Source: an uncultured Coriobacteriaceae bacterium (GTDB taxonomy: Bacteria > Actinomycetota > Coriobacteriia > Coriobacteriales > Atopobiaceae). Taken from it: DNA of 35,126 bases. The number at the start of each line of letters is the position of its first letter. The first letter of the stretch is position 1. Of the stretch, positions 8,006-14,635 are shown piece after piece. The stretch is taken from the NCBI GenBank assembly GCA_902766445.1, contig CACXDP010000117.1, positions 1 to 35,126 on the forward strand, in the 5' to 3' direction. The notes under the pieces are model-generated. The model ran no database searches and was not told the DNA's origin. It saw nothing but the letters and a program-made list of their open reading frames with translations. The translations under genes were made by a program, and so were the position numbers.

Positions 8006-8712
8006 TACTTGACATATGCGGTTAGAGCGAGCTGATTGGCTGATGTTATCTCGGCGCTGCCGTCGGGGTCTTCGTGGATGTCGAGCACGTAAATCCCATG
8101 GACAGGGCCATCCGTGATGGTCGTGCCCACGCAGAGCATGCGATAGTCGGTGCCTTCATTCGCCTGAGTGGAGAGCAGCGCGATGGGGGAGAACTCAATG
8201 CCCTCATAGTCAGCAATGGCATTGGAGAAGGCAGTTGCCGCCTCTTGGGGAAGGTCTGCTGCTGGGGCTGGTTCACACACTTCCCACGCCCCCATCATCC
8301 CCGCAGTCGACTCGTCGGAGAGCTGAAGGTTATTGAGGTCCAAGTCGTTCAAAGCTGAGAGCGACGAGTCACCGTTGAGGTCTTTGTACACGATGGCAAT
8401 GTGCCATGTGGGGTTCGTGTCCGTGGATTGGCAGAGAAACGCATAGTTGAGGCCCGCTACGACCTGCGTGGCCAGAACGGCCGTTGGCTTCAGACCCTCG
8501 GCTTCAGTACCCTTTACTGCTGCGGCGAAGATTGCCTGCTCATCGTCGGTAAGATAGTTGGGCGATTCGCTTGCCCCTCCTACATCTGTCGTTTCCGTTG
8601 ACTGCGATTGTTTGGATGTAGTCTCGGTGGCTGCGCCGCATCCGTATACGCACAACGTGAGCGCAAGCATCCCGCCGACCAAGCATGCTGATATTCTCTT
8701 TGTGGCCTTCAT
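8005..8712 (-). CDS. Lipoprotein with two internal domain repeats
   Basis: This 235-residue protein has a lipoprotein signal peptide: positive N-terminus, hydrophobic core and lipobox VYGC with Cys25. A Ser/Thr-rich linker follows. The mature part is built from two related halves, about residues 58-140 and 155-230. Both have an Ala-rich helix, then a GLKPTAVLATQ / GIEFSPIALLSTQ segment, then a Y-x-FLC / Y-x-MLC strand, then an H-x-x-I/V-Y-x-x-D/L motif with acidic residues, and a closing A-x-N-D/Q-L. The gene is monocistronic and convergent with the hydrogenase operon. GAAGGGA lies ten bases before the ATG. It is probably an extracellular lipid-anchored protein of unknown function. Confidence 0.85.
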   Translation of the reverse strand: MKATKRISACLVGGMLALTLCVYGCGAATETTSKQSQSTETTDVGGASESPNYLTDDEQAIFAAAVKGTEAEGLKPTAVLATQVVAGLNYAFLCQSTDTNPTWHIAIVYKDLNGDSSLSALNDLDLNNLQLSDESTAGMMGAWEVCEPAPAADLPQEAATAFSNAIADYEGIEFSPIALLSTQANEGTDYRMLCVGTTITDGPVHGIYVLDIHEDPDGSAEITSANQLALTAYVK

Positions 8713-8742
8713 GGCACTCGCTTCCCTTCTTCTATGGAAAAC

Positions 8743-8752
8743 GTAACGTTAC
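8743..8752. promoter_or_regulatory. Possible operator palindrome GTAACGTTAC
   Basis: A 10-base perfect palindrome about 30 bases upstream of the lipoprotein start, in the divergent region before the paralogous pair. Its position fits an operator for the minus-strand gene, but one 10-mer is weak evidence. Confidence 0.3.
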
Positions 8753-8812
8753 TTGATATACGACAGTAATGTAGTTGCGTCTCTGCGAGTGGAGGAATGA
8801 TGGTGGGATTTC

Positions 8813-8842
8813 GGGACATTCGTGGTATGCGCTGCATATAAT
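8813..8842 (+). promoter_or_regulatory. Likely sigma-70 type promoter for the paralogous pair
   Basis: A consensus -10 TATAAT is at 8837-8842, with GGGACA (8813-8818) 18 bases upstream as a partial -35. The start codon at 8887 follows about 40 bases later, with GAGGGAC as ribosome binding site. Confidence 0.5.
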
Positions 8843-8886
8843 GAATGAGAGGCAATGCCGGATAGTGCGAAAAGAGGGACGTAGGC

Positions 8887-9921
8887 ATGGATCGTGAGAT
8901 GCTATACAATATTATATATGCGCTTGCTGCAGAAAATGGGCGCGAAGCGGCATTGTTTGGGAATTGTGCTCCATATGCACGCGAAGCCTTTTTGCGCAGT
9001 CTTGTCGGCGATGCGTTCCCTGAGCTGTGGTTCGAGATTCCATTGGCAGGAAACCCCTGGTTTGACTTTCATGCGCTCGTTTCGCGCAAGGATGTCGCAG
9101 AGGGGCAATCGACTTTTGCCGGATACGGCGGACGACACGCCGATGCGCTTGCTTGGTTCGCAGCACAGAGTCCAATGTCCGTCCGGCAGCTTGCACTTAG
9201 CTTCGACACGCACGCACATGATTTGGAGCATCCAGCCGTACAGCTGCTCCTCGGCAAAAGAGACATGTCCGTAGCGCTTGGATTCCTCGAAGTGGTCGGG
9301 CGGCTAGACGCGAAGGACTCATACCGAACCTTCGTCGAGAGTATCCCACGGGAATGGTACGCATGCTATGTGGGCACGTTTCCGGGAAGGGAGACATTGG
9401 GTGCGAACAAATGGGTACGCGTGGAGTGCATTGTGGGTGATGTGTTGCAACGCGCCTATGCAAACGATGCCGCTAAGCTCCGTGAACACCTGGCACTTGT
9501 TGGGCTCGGAACCCTCTGCGATAGCGCGATGGCCGACATTCAAGACCTTGCGCGGACGCCCTTTCCCCTGGAATTCCAGTTCAACGTGGGGCCAGATGGA
9601 AAAGCTCTGCCCACTCTCTCGGCAAGCGCACGTTTCCAGCCCGCTGACTGGGATAATGCGTCGCGCCAGAACGTGATTGGCCGCTTAGCGGGATGGCTGC
9701 AATCGCGAGACTTGGCGGATGGTCGATGCGCGCTTCTTCCACAGACCGTGTTTGCCAAGCGTGTGACGCGGGGGGACTTTTCTACCAATATCTATTGCTA
9801 CCCCGCCTTTGTGAAGCTGCGTTGGCGCGAGGGAATGTCGCCCGATGCAAAGGCCTATTTGATAGCTGGGATCCAAGGGGAGGATTTGCGGCAAAGAAAG
9901 GATCGCCGTTATGGCTCATAA
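8887..9921 (+). CDS. Protein of unknown function, first of a paralogous pair
   Basis: This 344-residue soluble protein belongs to no family I can name with certainty. There are no signal peptide or membrane segments. It is clearly homologous to the next gene. Shared patterns in order are REAALFG / GKVLFG near residue 22, PLxGxPxxD near 52, EFQFNVGPDG / DFQFDVFSDG near 235, LADGRC / VADGRW near 280, and PAFVKLRW / PQWVKTRW near 315. The alternation of predicted strands (FQFNV..DG..PTLSASARF) with helices is faintly like ABBA-fold prenyltransferases, but I see no diagnostic motif and would not name it so. GAGGGAC precedes ATG 8887. The gene overlaps its paralogue by 11 bases. Confidence 0.85.
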   Translation: MDREMLYNIIYALAAENGREAALFGNCAPYAREAFLRSLVGDAFPELWFEIPLAGNPWFDFHALVSRKDVAEGQSTFAGYGGRHADALAWFAAQSPMSVRQLALSFDTHAHDLEHPAVQLLLGKRDMSVALGFLEVVGRLDAKDSYRTFVESIPREWYACYVGTFPGRETLGANKWVRVECIVGDVLQRAYANDAAKLREHLALVGLGTLCDSAMADIQDLARTPFPLEFQFNVGPDGKALPTLSASARFQPADWDNASRQNVIGRLAGWLQSRDLADGRCALLPQTVFAKRVTRGDFSTNIYCYPAFVKLRWREGMSPDAKAYLIAGIQGEDLRQRKDRRYGS

Positions 9922-11005
9922 CGACCAAGTTTTGGGACAGGAGCCGAGGAAAGAAGCGAGTAAACGTGCTATGGCAATCAGCATGATTACTCATGCAGAT
10001 GCGTTTCAGGTGCTCCTGCTGCAAGCTGCTGAAGGGGGGCGCGGCAAAGTGCTCTTTGGCGAGAGCCTTCAACGAGCTCGAGAGGCTGCGTTGCCCTTCA
10101 TGCTTGGTGAAGAATTCCCCAGCGTCTACCTAGAGCATCCGCTCATCGGTGATCCGTCGTTGGACGTTACAGTGCTCTTTGGCGGAATTAAGCCTGGCAC
10201 GCGCGTGGACTCACCCATAGCTGGGGAGCATGCCGCGATGTTGGACTGGTACGCCGTCGTACGTCGCGAGCGCGAGGAGATATGCTGCGGCTTCGAGCTC
10301 GACACAAAGGAAGAAACACCGCCCATGGCAGGCATTCATTTCCAGCCCCGCACCAACGACGATTTGGTGAGGCCCTTCTGTGAAGCTGTAGGCGAACCTG
10401 ATCGTGCGGACCTTTACCTTGACCTGGCTTCGCGAATGCCTGTCCGTTGGCCGTTATCATACTTTGGGCTGTTTCGTGGACGTTTGGGCTCACCTCTGCG
10501 TGCTTGTGGTTACCTGAGCGATGTCGAGTGTGAAACTTGTGCTTCTAACCCGGCGCGCCTCGCAGAAGTGTTTGACACCATCGGATTCACCGCATATGAC
10601 GAAGCCATGCTCGCGCAGATCACGACGCTCATGGCTACGGCGCCGCATGTGGTTGACTTCCAGTTCGATGTGTTTTCGGATGGGCGGCTCGGACCTACTT
10701 TTGGCATCGACGTACAGTTTGGGATAGAACGGCCAGAAGCCGTGCTCGCCACGTTCGAGGATGGCGTCGGCGCGAAAGTCATGGGGCTATTGGAAGACTG
10801 GGGTGTGGCTGATGGGCGCTGGAGAGAGGCCGTTCGCTCGGCATTTGCCCGTGCCATTCCTGTGACGCTCGATGACGGAGGAATCGGTCGTTACGCCTTC
10901 ACGCTCATGCCCCAATGGGTAAAGACGCGCTGGACGGATGGAGTCTTGCAGCCATCCAAGCTCTACCACCTCGCCAAAGGCACCCTACTTGACAGCAAGG
11001 ACTGA
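9911..11005 (+). CDS. Protein of unknown function, second of a paralogous pair
   Basis: This 364-residue protein is related to the preceding gene over its whole length. The ATG at 9911 has AAAGGA eight bases upstream within the first gene. It adds about 20 residues (rich in Lys, Arg, Glu) not matched in the paralogue. Alignment would also allow a start at 9971 (MAISMITHAD), but no ribosome binding site is seen there. Conserved blocks are EHPLIGDPSLD, FGLFRGRLGSPL, DFQFDVFSDGR, WGVADGRW and PQWVKTRWTDG. Coupled tandem paralogues often form a heterodimer or act on successive substrates; this is inference. It is convergent with the TPR gene, 17 bases away. Confidence 0.84.
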   Translation: MAHNDQVLGQEPRKEASKRAMAISMITHADAFQVLLLQAAEGGRGKVLFGESLQRAREAALPFMLGEEFPSVYLEHPLIGDPSLDVTVLFGGIKPGTRVDSPIAGEHAAMLDWYAVVRREREEICCGFELDTKEETPPMAGIHFQPRTNDDLVRPFCEAVGEPDRADLYLDLASRMPVRWPLSYFGLFRGRLGSPLRACGYLSDVECETCASNPARLAEVFDTIGFTAYDEAMLAQITTLMATAPHVVDFQFDVFSDGRLGPTFGIDVQFGIERPEAVLATFEDGVGAKVMGLLEDWGVADGRWREAVRSAFARAIPVTLDDGGIGRYAFTLMPQWVKTRWTDGVLQPSKLYHLAKGTLLDSKD

Positions 11006-11022
11006 GGCAGCTCGTGCACGAG

Positions 11023-11613
11023 TCATTCAGGTAGGTCTTCTGTGGGCGAAATCTGTCCGAGATAGCATTTGGCGTCTTCGTTCTCGCAATACTCAGCTGA
11101 GGCACGAAAGGCCTTTTCGGCTGCATCGAGCACTCCCTTGTTGAGGTAGGTGCTGCCAATCGCAAAGAGACCACGACCGACTTCAGAGCGCTTTTCAGTC
11201 GCCTCTGGGTAGACTCGCGAGACAAACAATGCCATGGCTGCATACAGGTCTGCGGGCTTCTTTGTGTTAATGCCCTCATTGATATAGTCAAACATGCATT
11301 TTCCGCAGAGCTTGCCGGCCCGGACGTTGCCAAGAAGCTCTGCTTGGTGAAAGAGCCGTGCTGCTTCCACGAAGTCTAGCCTGACGCCGAGTCCGCGTGC
11401 ATACAGACTACCGAGATTGTACAGGGCGGTCTCATTGGGCTCGAGCTTCAGGACGCTTGCATAGGCTTCGACGGCCGAATCGAAGTCGCTTGCATCGAGC
11501 GCCACCTGCCCCAGCAAAAGAAGCGCTCTCACAGCCTCCTCATGGGTCATCGGTTTTTCATGATGATGCTCGTGTCCTGAGTGGTGCTGCCCCTGCATGT
11601 CATTGGTCTTCAC
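11023..11613 (-). CDS. TPR/Sel1-type repeat protein with histidine-rich N-terminus
   Basis: This 196-residue protein starts at GTG read from 11613, with AGGAG seven bases upstream. Residues 8-20 hold a histidine cluster (HHSGHEHHHEK), a possible metal-binding or charged linker. The rest is helical repeat. One TPR-like unit is at about 30-65 (ALLLLGQVALDASDFDSAVE, then AYASVLKLEPNETALYNLG), a Sel1-like unit follows (LYARGLGVRLDFVEAARLF), and another is near 150-180 (AIGSTYLNKGVLDAAEKAF). Such proteins are usually scaffolds for protein contacts. It is convergent with the unknown paralogous pair; a partnership with them is only suggested by position. Confidence 0.82.
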   Translation of the reverse strand: MKTNDMQGQHHSGHEHHHEKPMTHEEAVRALLLLGQVALDASDFDSAVEAYASVLKLEPNETALYNLGSLYARGLGVRLDFVEAARLFHQAELLGNVRAGKLCGKCMFDYINEGINTKKPADLYAAMALFVSRVYPEATEKRSEVGRGLFAIGSTYLNKGVLDAAEKAFRASAEYCENEDAKCYLGQISPTEDLPE

Positions 11614-11742
11614 CGCGACTCCTCACACTTGTGGTTGGCCTAAACACCTTACCACTGTGAACGGAAACAAAAGGGTTCGGTTTCCTTATGTCCCCAATGC
11701 CTTACAATAGAGATATCTATCAGCTCACCAAAGGAGGGCGTC

Positions 11743-13272
11743 ATGCATGTAATGGACGGATTCGTGGAGAGCGAGCCTCTGGCAAAGGCGCGGTCGTACG
11801 AAGAGCATATGGAAGCTTTCATCGATCTCGCGGATCGTCCGTGCTTCCATCTCTCGTCTTACGTAGGCTGGATGAACGACCCCAATGGGTTCTCGTATTA
11901 CAAAGGCGAGTACCACCTCTTCTATCAATACAGCCCTTATAAAACGACGTGGGCGCCGATGCATTGGGGTCATGCCGTGAGCAAGGACCTTCTCACGTGG
12001 AGGAACCTCCCGTGCGCCCTTGCACCTGACATGCCGTACGACGAGTACAACGGATGCTTCTCAGGAAGTGCCATAGAGCTTCCGGACGGGCAGCTCCTGC
12101 TTATGTACACGGGTGCCGGTGCGAACGGGAAGCGGAAAGACGGCAGTCCGCGAGAGTGCCAGACACAGTGCCTTGCCGTGGGTGACGGCGTGAACTTCCA
12201 GAAATATGAGGGCAATCCCGTTATCGATGCTTCCTCATTGCCCGAGGGCTCGAGCAGCGAGCACTTTCGCGACCCAAAGATCTGGCGCGAGGAGGACGGA
12301 ACATACTGGGCGGCATTGGCAAACTTGGGGCCGGACAAGAGTGGTCAGATTGTTCTATATCGCAGCGAGGACGCCTTCTCTTGGCAGTTCGACCGTGTGC
12401 TGTCCCGCAATCGAGGGCGCTATGGCATCATGTGGGAATGCCCCGACCTCTTCAAGCTCGACGGAAAGGATGTCCTGCTGCTGAGTCCGCAAGACATGCT
12501 ACCCGAAGGTCATGAGTTCTATAGTGGCAACGGGACGCTCTGCATCGTGGGACATCTAGACCAGCAGAGCGGTGAACTCGTGGAGGAGACAGTTTCGTCC
12601 ATCGACCATGGCATAGACTTCTACGCCACGCAGACGCTCCTGACACCTGACGGCCGTCGTGTCATGGTTGCCTGGATGCAGAACTGGGATGCCACAGCAG
12701 GTCTGATGCGCGCTCGTAGTTGGTTTGGCCAGATGGCTACTCCGCGTGAGCTCAGCGTACGCAACGGACGTCTGTATCAGTGGCCCATCCGCGAGCTAGA
12801 GGGTTTGCGCATGAATCAAATCGTTCATAATGGAATCACGGTGGACGAGAATCCCATCGCGCTAGAGGGCGTCTGTGGGCGTGTTGTGGACCTACTGGTG
12901 GACATTCGCCCCGAGGACGAGGGCGACCTTTACAAGGAGTTTGTTATCTGGTTCGCCCAAGACAGCCGATTCCACTCATCCGTTCGATATCGGCCTGCGC
13001 ACGGCTCTCTGGAAGTAAGTCGAATTCATGCGGGTTCTCGTCGTGCGTACGTGCATCACCGCAAGTGCAACGTGCCGGGTGCTCCTGCAAAGCTGAGTCT
13101 ACGCTTGGTGCTCGACAAGTACAGCGTCGAGGTCTTCGCAAACGATGGCATTCGTGCCATGAGCATGACTATTCCCACCGAGGTCACGGCCGATGCCATT
13201 ACATTCTCCTGCAAGGGCAGGGCAGTGCTCGACGTTGAGAAGTACGACCTCGCGAAATCAGTTGACGCTTAG
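11743..13272 (+). CDS. GH32 glycoside hydrolase (sucrose-6-phosphate hydrolase / beta-fructosidase)
   Basis: This 509-residue cytoplasmic enzyme should hydrolyse beta-fructosides such as sucrose, sucrose-6-phosphate or short fructans. The three catalytic blocks of family GH32 are intact: WMNDPNG (nucleophile Asp46), HFRDPK (Asp177, transition-state stabiliser) and WECPDLF (acid/base Glu232). A five-bladed propeller domain (about 30-350) is followed by the C-terminal beta-sandwich (about 370-505). There is no signal peptide. AAAGGAGG precedes ATG 11743, an excellent ribosome binding site. No sugar transporter or regulator is adjacent, so sucrose or sucrose-6-phosphate specificity cannot be settled. 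A hairpin follows the stop. Confidence 0.94.
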   Translation: MHVMDGFVESEPLAKARSYEEHMEAFIDLADRPCFHLSSYVGWMNDPNGFSYYKGEYHLFYQYSPYKTTWAPMHWGHAVSKDLLTWRNLPCALAPDMPYDEYNGCFSGSAIELPDGQLLLMYTGAGANGKRKDGSPRECQTQCLAVGDGVNFQKYEGNPVIDASSLPEGSSSEHFRDPKIWREEDGTYWAALANLGPDKSGQIVLYRSEDAFSWQFDRVLSRNRGRYGIMWECPDLFKLDGKDVLLLSPQDMLPEGHEFYSGNGTLCIVGHLDQQSGELVEETVSSIDHGIDFYATQTLLTPDGRRVMVAWMQNWDATAGLMRARSWFGQMATPRELSVRNGRLYQWPIRELEGLRMNQIVHNGITVDENPIALEGVCGRVVDLLVDIRPEDEGDLYKEFVIWFAQDSRFHSSVRYRPAHGSLEVSRIHAGSRRAYVHHRKCNVPGAPAKLSLRLVLDKYSVEVFANDGIRAMSMTIPTEVTADAITFSCKGRAVLDVEKYDLAKSVDA

Positions 13273-13288
13273 CGACAACGCACTGATG

Positions 13289-13314
13289 GGCAAGAGGGTA
13301 TCACCCCTCTTGCC
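13289..13314. terminator. Bidirectional hairpin terminator
   Basis: GGCAAGAGGG (13289-13298) pairs with CCCTCTTGCC (13305-13314) across a 6-base loop. It lies in the gap between the GH32 gene and the convergent lipoprotein gene. It lacks a strong U-tract on either side. Confidence 0.6.
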
Positions 13315-13318
13315 TGTC

Positions 13319-13846
13319 CTACGAGTCATCGGCAACTTTGTCCAAGACAACCTGATTCGAGAGGCCCGAGCTTAGAAGCGCCTCGGCGAAATGATAGGAG
13401 GAGCCTCCCTCCGGAGACTCCTCCGTGACTGCTCCAGCGAGAAGCGTGACGACTACGTTGCCATCCTTCAACTCAAGAGTTCCCCGGTAGGCAAAGCTTA
13501 CGTTGTCGCGTTCTGCGTCTCTTCCCTGAATGTCAAAGTCTGCCGTTCCGTCGTGAAGGGGCGTGGCCTTCTGAGTTTGAAATAGCTTGTGGCCCTCGAA
13601 CTCATCGGTGAAGGTCCAGTCCATGTTGCCATTGACGATGCTTTCGATTGTGACGCTGAGCGTTCCTTCCCAAGGATCTTTGCCCGAGAACTGGTGCCCA
13701 GCATAATCCGCGTATTGCGCGTCGCTTGTCTGTGACAAACTCATTGGTGAGTCAGTTGGAGCAGGAGTGGGGGAGTTGCTGCACGCTGCGAGCGGAATCG
13801 TAAGTGCTCCAACAAGCAAAACCGAAAGTCTTTTCTTGCCCATCAT
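13319..13846 (-). CDS. Small lipoprotein of unknown function
   Basis: This 175-residue protein starts at ATG read from 13846, with GGAGGT seven bases upstream; the longer reading frame upstream runs into a palindrome and is rejected. Signal peptide MMGKKRLSVLLVGALTIPL is followed by lipobox LAAC with Cys22, then a Pro/Ser/Thr-rich linker. The mature domain (about 50-170) is rich in beta-strand patterns (TLSVTIESI, MDWTFTDEFEG, VSFAYRGTLELKDG, VVVTLLAG). I recognise no named family. It is probably an extracellular lipid-anchored protein, and stands alone between the GH32 gene and a family B palindrome. Confidence 0.82.
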   Translation of the reverse strand: MMGKKRLSVLLVGALTIPLAACSNSPTPAPTDSPMSLSQTSDAQYADYAGHQFSGKDPWEGTLSVTIESIVNGNMDWTFTDEFEGHKLFQTQKATPLHDGTADFDIQGRDAERDNVSFAYRGTLELKDGNVVVTLLAGAVTEESPEGGSSYHFAEALLSSGLSNQVVLDKVADDS

Positions 13847-13904
13847 GCTTGACACCTCCATTGTATGTGGCTGCGCTGAACTAATGGTACCTTGTTGTGC
13901 ATAA

Positions 13905-13968
13905 GACCACAAACCCACAGCGGGATCGTGGTCAAAACTGACCACGATCCCGCTGTGGGTTTGTGGTC
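13905..13968. repeat. Family B palindrome, left of msrC
   Basis: Perfect inverted repeat with 30-base arms (13905-13934 and 13939-13968) and loop AAAC. The 39 bases at 13905-13943 recur exactly at 14508-14546. It lies between the lipoprotein start and the msrC start, so both 5' leaders may include it. Confidence 0.95.
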
Positions 13969-13989
13969 ACGATGATGAAGGGGGACATG

Positions 13990-14544
13990 ATGGCAAACCG
14001 TACGGATTGGGCGCTTGTAGAAAGCCAGCTCGCTGCACTCCTTGAGGGGACTGACGTGTGGGTATCGGTGCTTGCGAACGCCTCGGCGCACCTGATGGAA
14101 TCGCTCGATGATCTGAACTGGGTGGGTTTCTACCTGACCGGCCGCGTCCTAGGGCAGAGGGTTGGCGAAGACGAGCTCGCTCTCGGTCCCTTCCAAGGCA
14201 GGGTTGCCTGCGAGCGCATCGCGAGTGGTCGGGGCGTGTGCGGCAACGCTCTAGCGCAAGACGAAACAATAAGGGTGGATGACGTGCATAAGTTTGCAGG
14301 TCATATTGCTTGCGATAGCGCCTCACGCGCAGAAATCGTGGTTCCCCTGCATGTAGGAGGCCATGTCGTTGGCGTGCTTGACGTCGACAGCCCGCACCTC
14401 GAACGGTTCGACGCTGCCGACCAAGCGGGACTTGAGGCCTGTGTCCGCATCATAGAGCGCTTTCTTCCGCAAGACCACGATCCCGCTGTGGGTTTGTGGT
14501 CAGTTTTGACCACAAACCCACAGCGGGATCGTGGTCAAAACTGA
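13990..14544 (+). CDS. msrC: Free methionine-(R)-sulfoxide reductase (GAF domain)
   Basis: This protein of about 184 residues reduces free L-methionine-(R)-sulfoxide to methionine, an oxidative-damage repair and salvage step in the cytoplasm. It is a single GAF domain with LNWVGFYL, GPFQGRVAC, GRGVCGNA and GHIACDSASRAEIVVPL. Cys74, Cys84 and Cys108 have the 10- and 24-residue spacing of the catalytic triad in the E. coli enzyme. AAGGGGG sits upstream of two adjacent ATGs (13987, 13990); spacing favours the second. The natural domain ends near ERFLPQ. The last 22 residues or so (DHDPAVGLWSVLTTN...) are encoded by a family B palindrome that supplies the stop. The gene is framed by inverted B copies, like a cassette. 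Confidence 0.93.
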   Translation: MANRTDWALVESQLAALLEGTDVWVSVLANASAHLMESLDDLNWVGFYLTGRVLGQRVGEDELALGPFQGRVACERIASGRGVCGNALAQDETIRVDDVHKFAGHIACDSASRAEIVVPLHVGGHVVGVLDVDSPHLERFDAADQAGLEACVRIIERFLPQDHDPAVGLWSVLTTNPQRDRGQN

Positions 14545-14546
14545 CC
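14473..14546. repeat. Family B palindrome, right of msrC
   Basis: Perfect inverted repeat with 30-base arms (14473-14502, 14507-14536) and loop GTTT, followed by ten more bases (AAAACTGACC) that belong to the repeat unit. The orientation is reversed relative to the copy at 13905. It encodes the end of msrC and lies about 90 bases before the EAL gene. Confidence 0.95.
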
Positions 14547-14635
14547 TAGATAGTATACCCTTTACGTCCCCAAAAACTGGGTCATATGCCATCAGCAATC
14601 ATGTTATGATGTATTTTCAGGGAGAGGAGGTGGCG

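Noticed and set aside
8797-8841. A 14-residue ORF between the lipoprotein and the unknown pair
   Set aside because: It overlaps the likely -10 element, GGAGG is too close to its ATG, and nothing suggests a leader peptide.
13848-13945. N-terminal extension of the small lipoprotein into the palindrome
   Set aside because: The lipoprotein signal peptide starts at 13846 with a good GGAGGT; the extension is repeat-coded and would bury the signal.
13905-14546. Repeats around msrC as a CRISPR array
   Set aside because: Only two copies, inverted rather than direct, with a gene between them and no spacers or cas genes.
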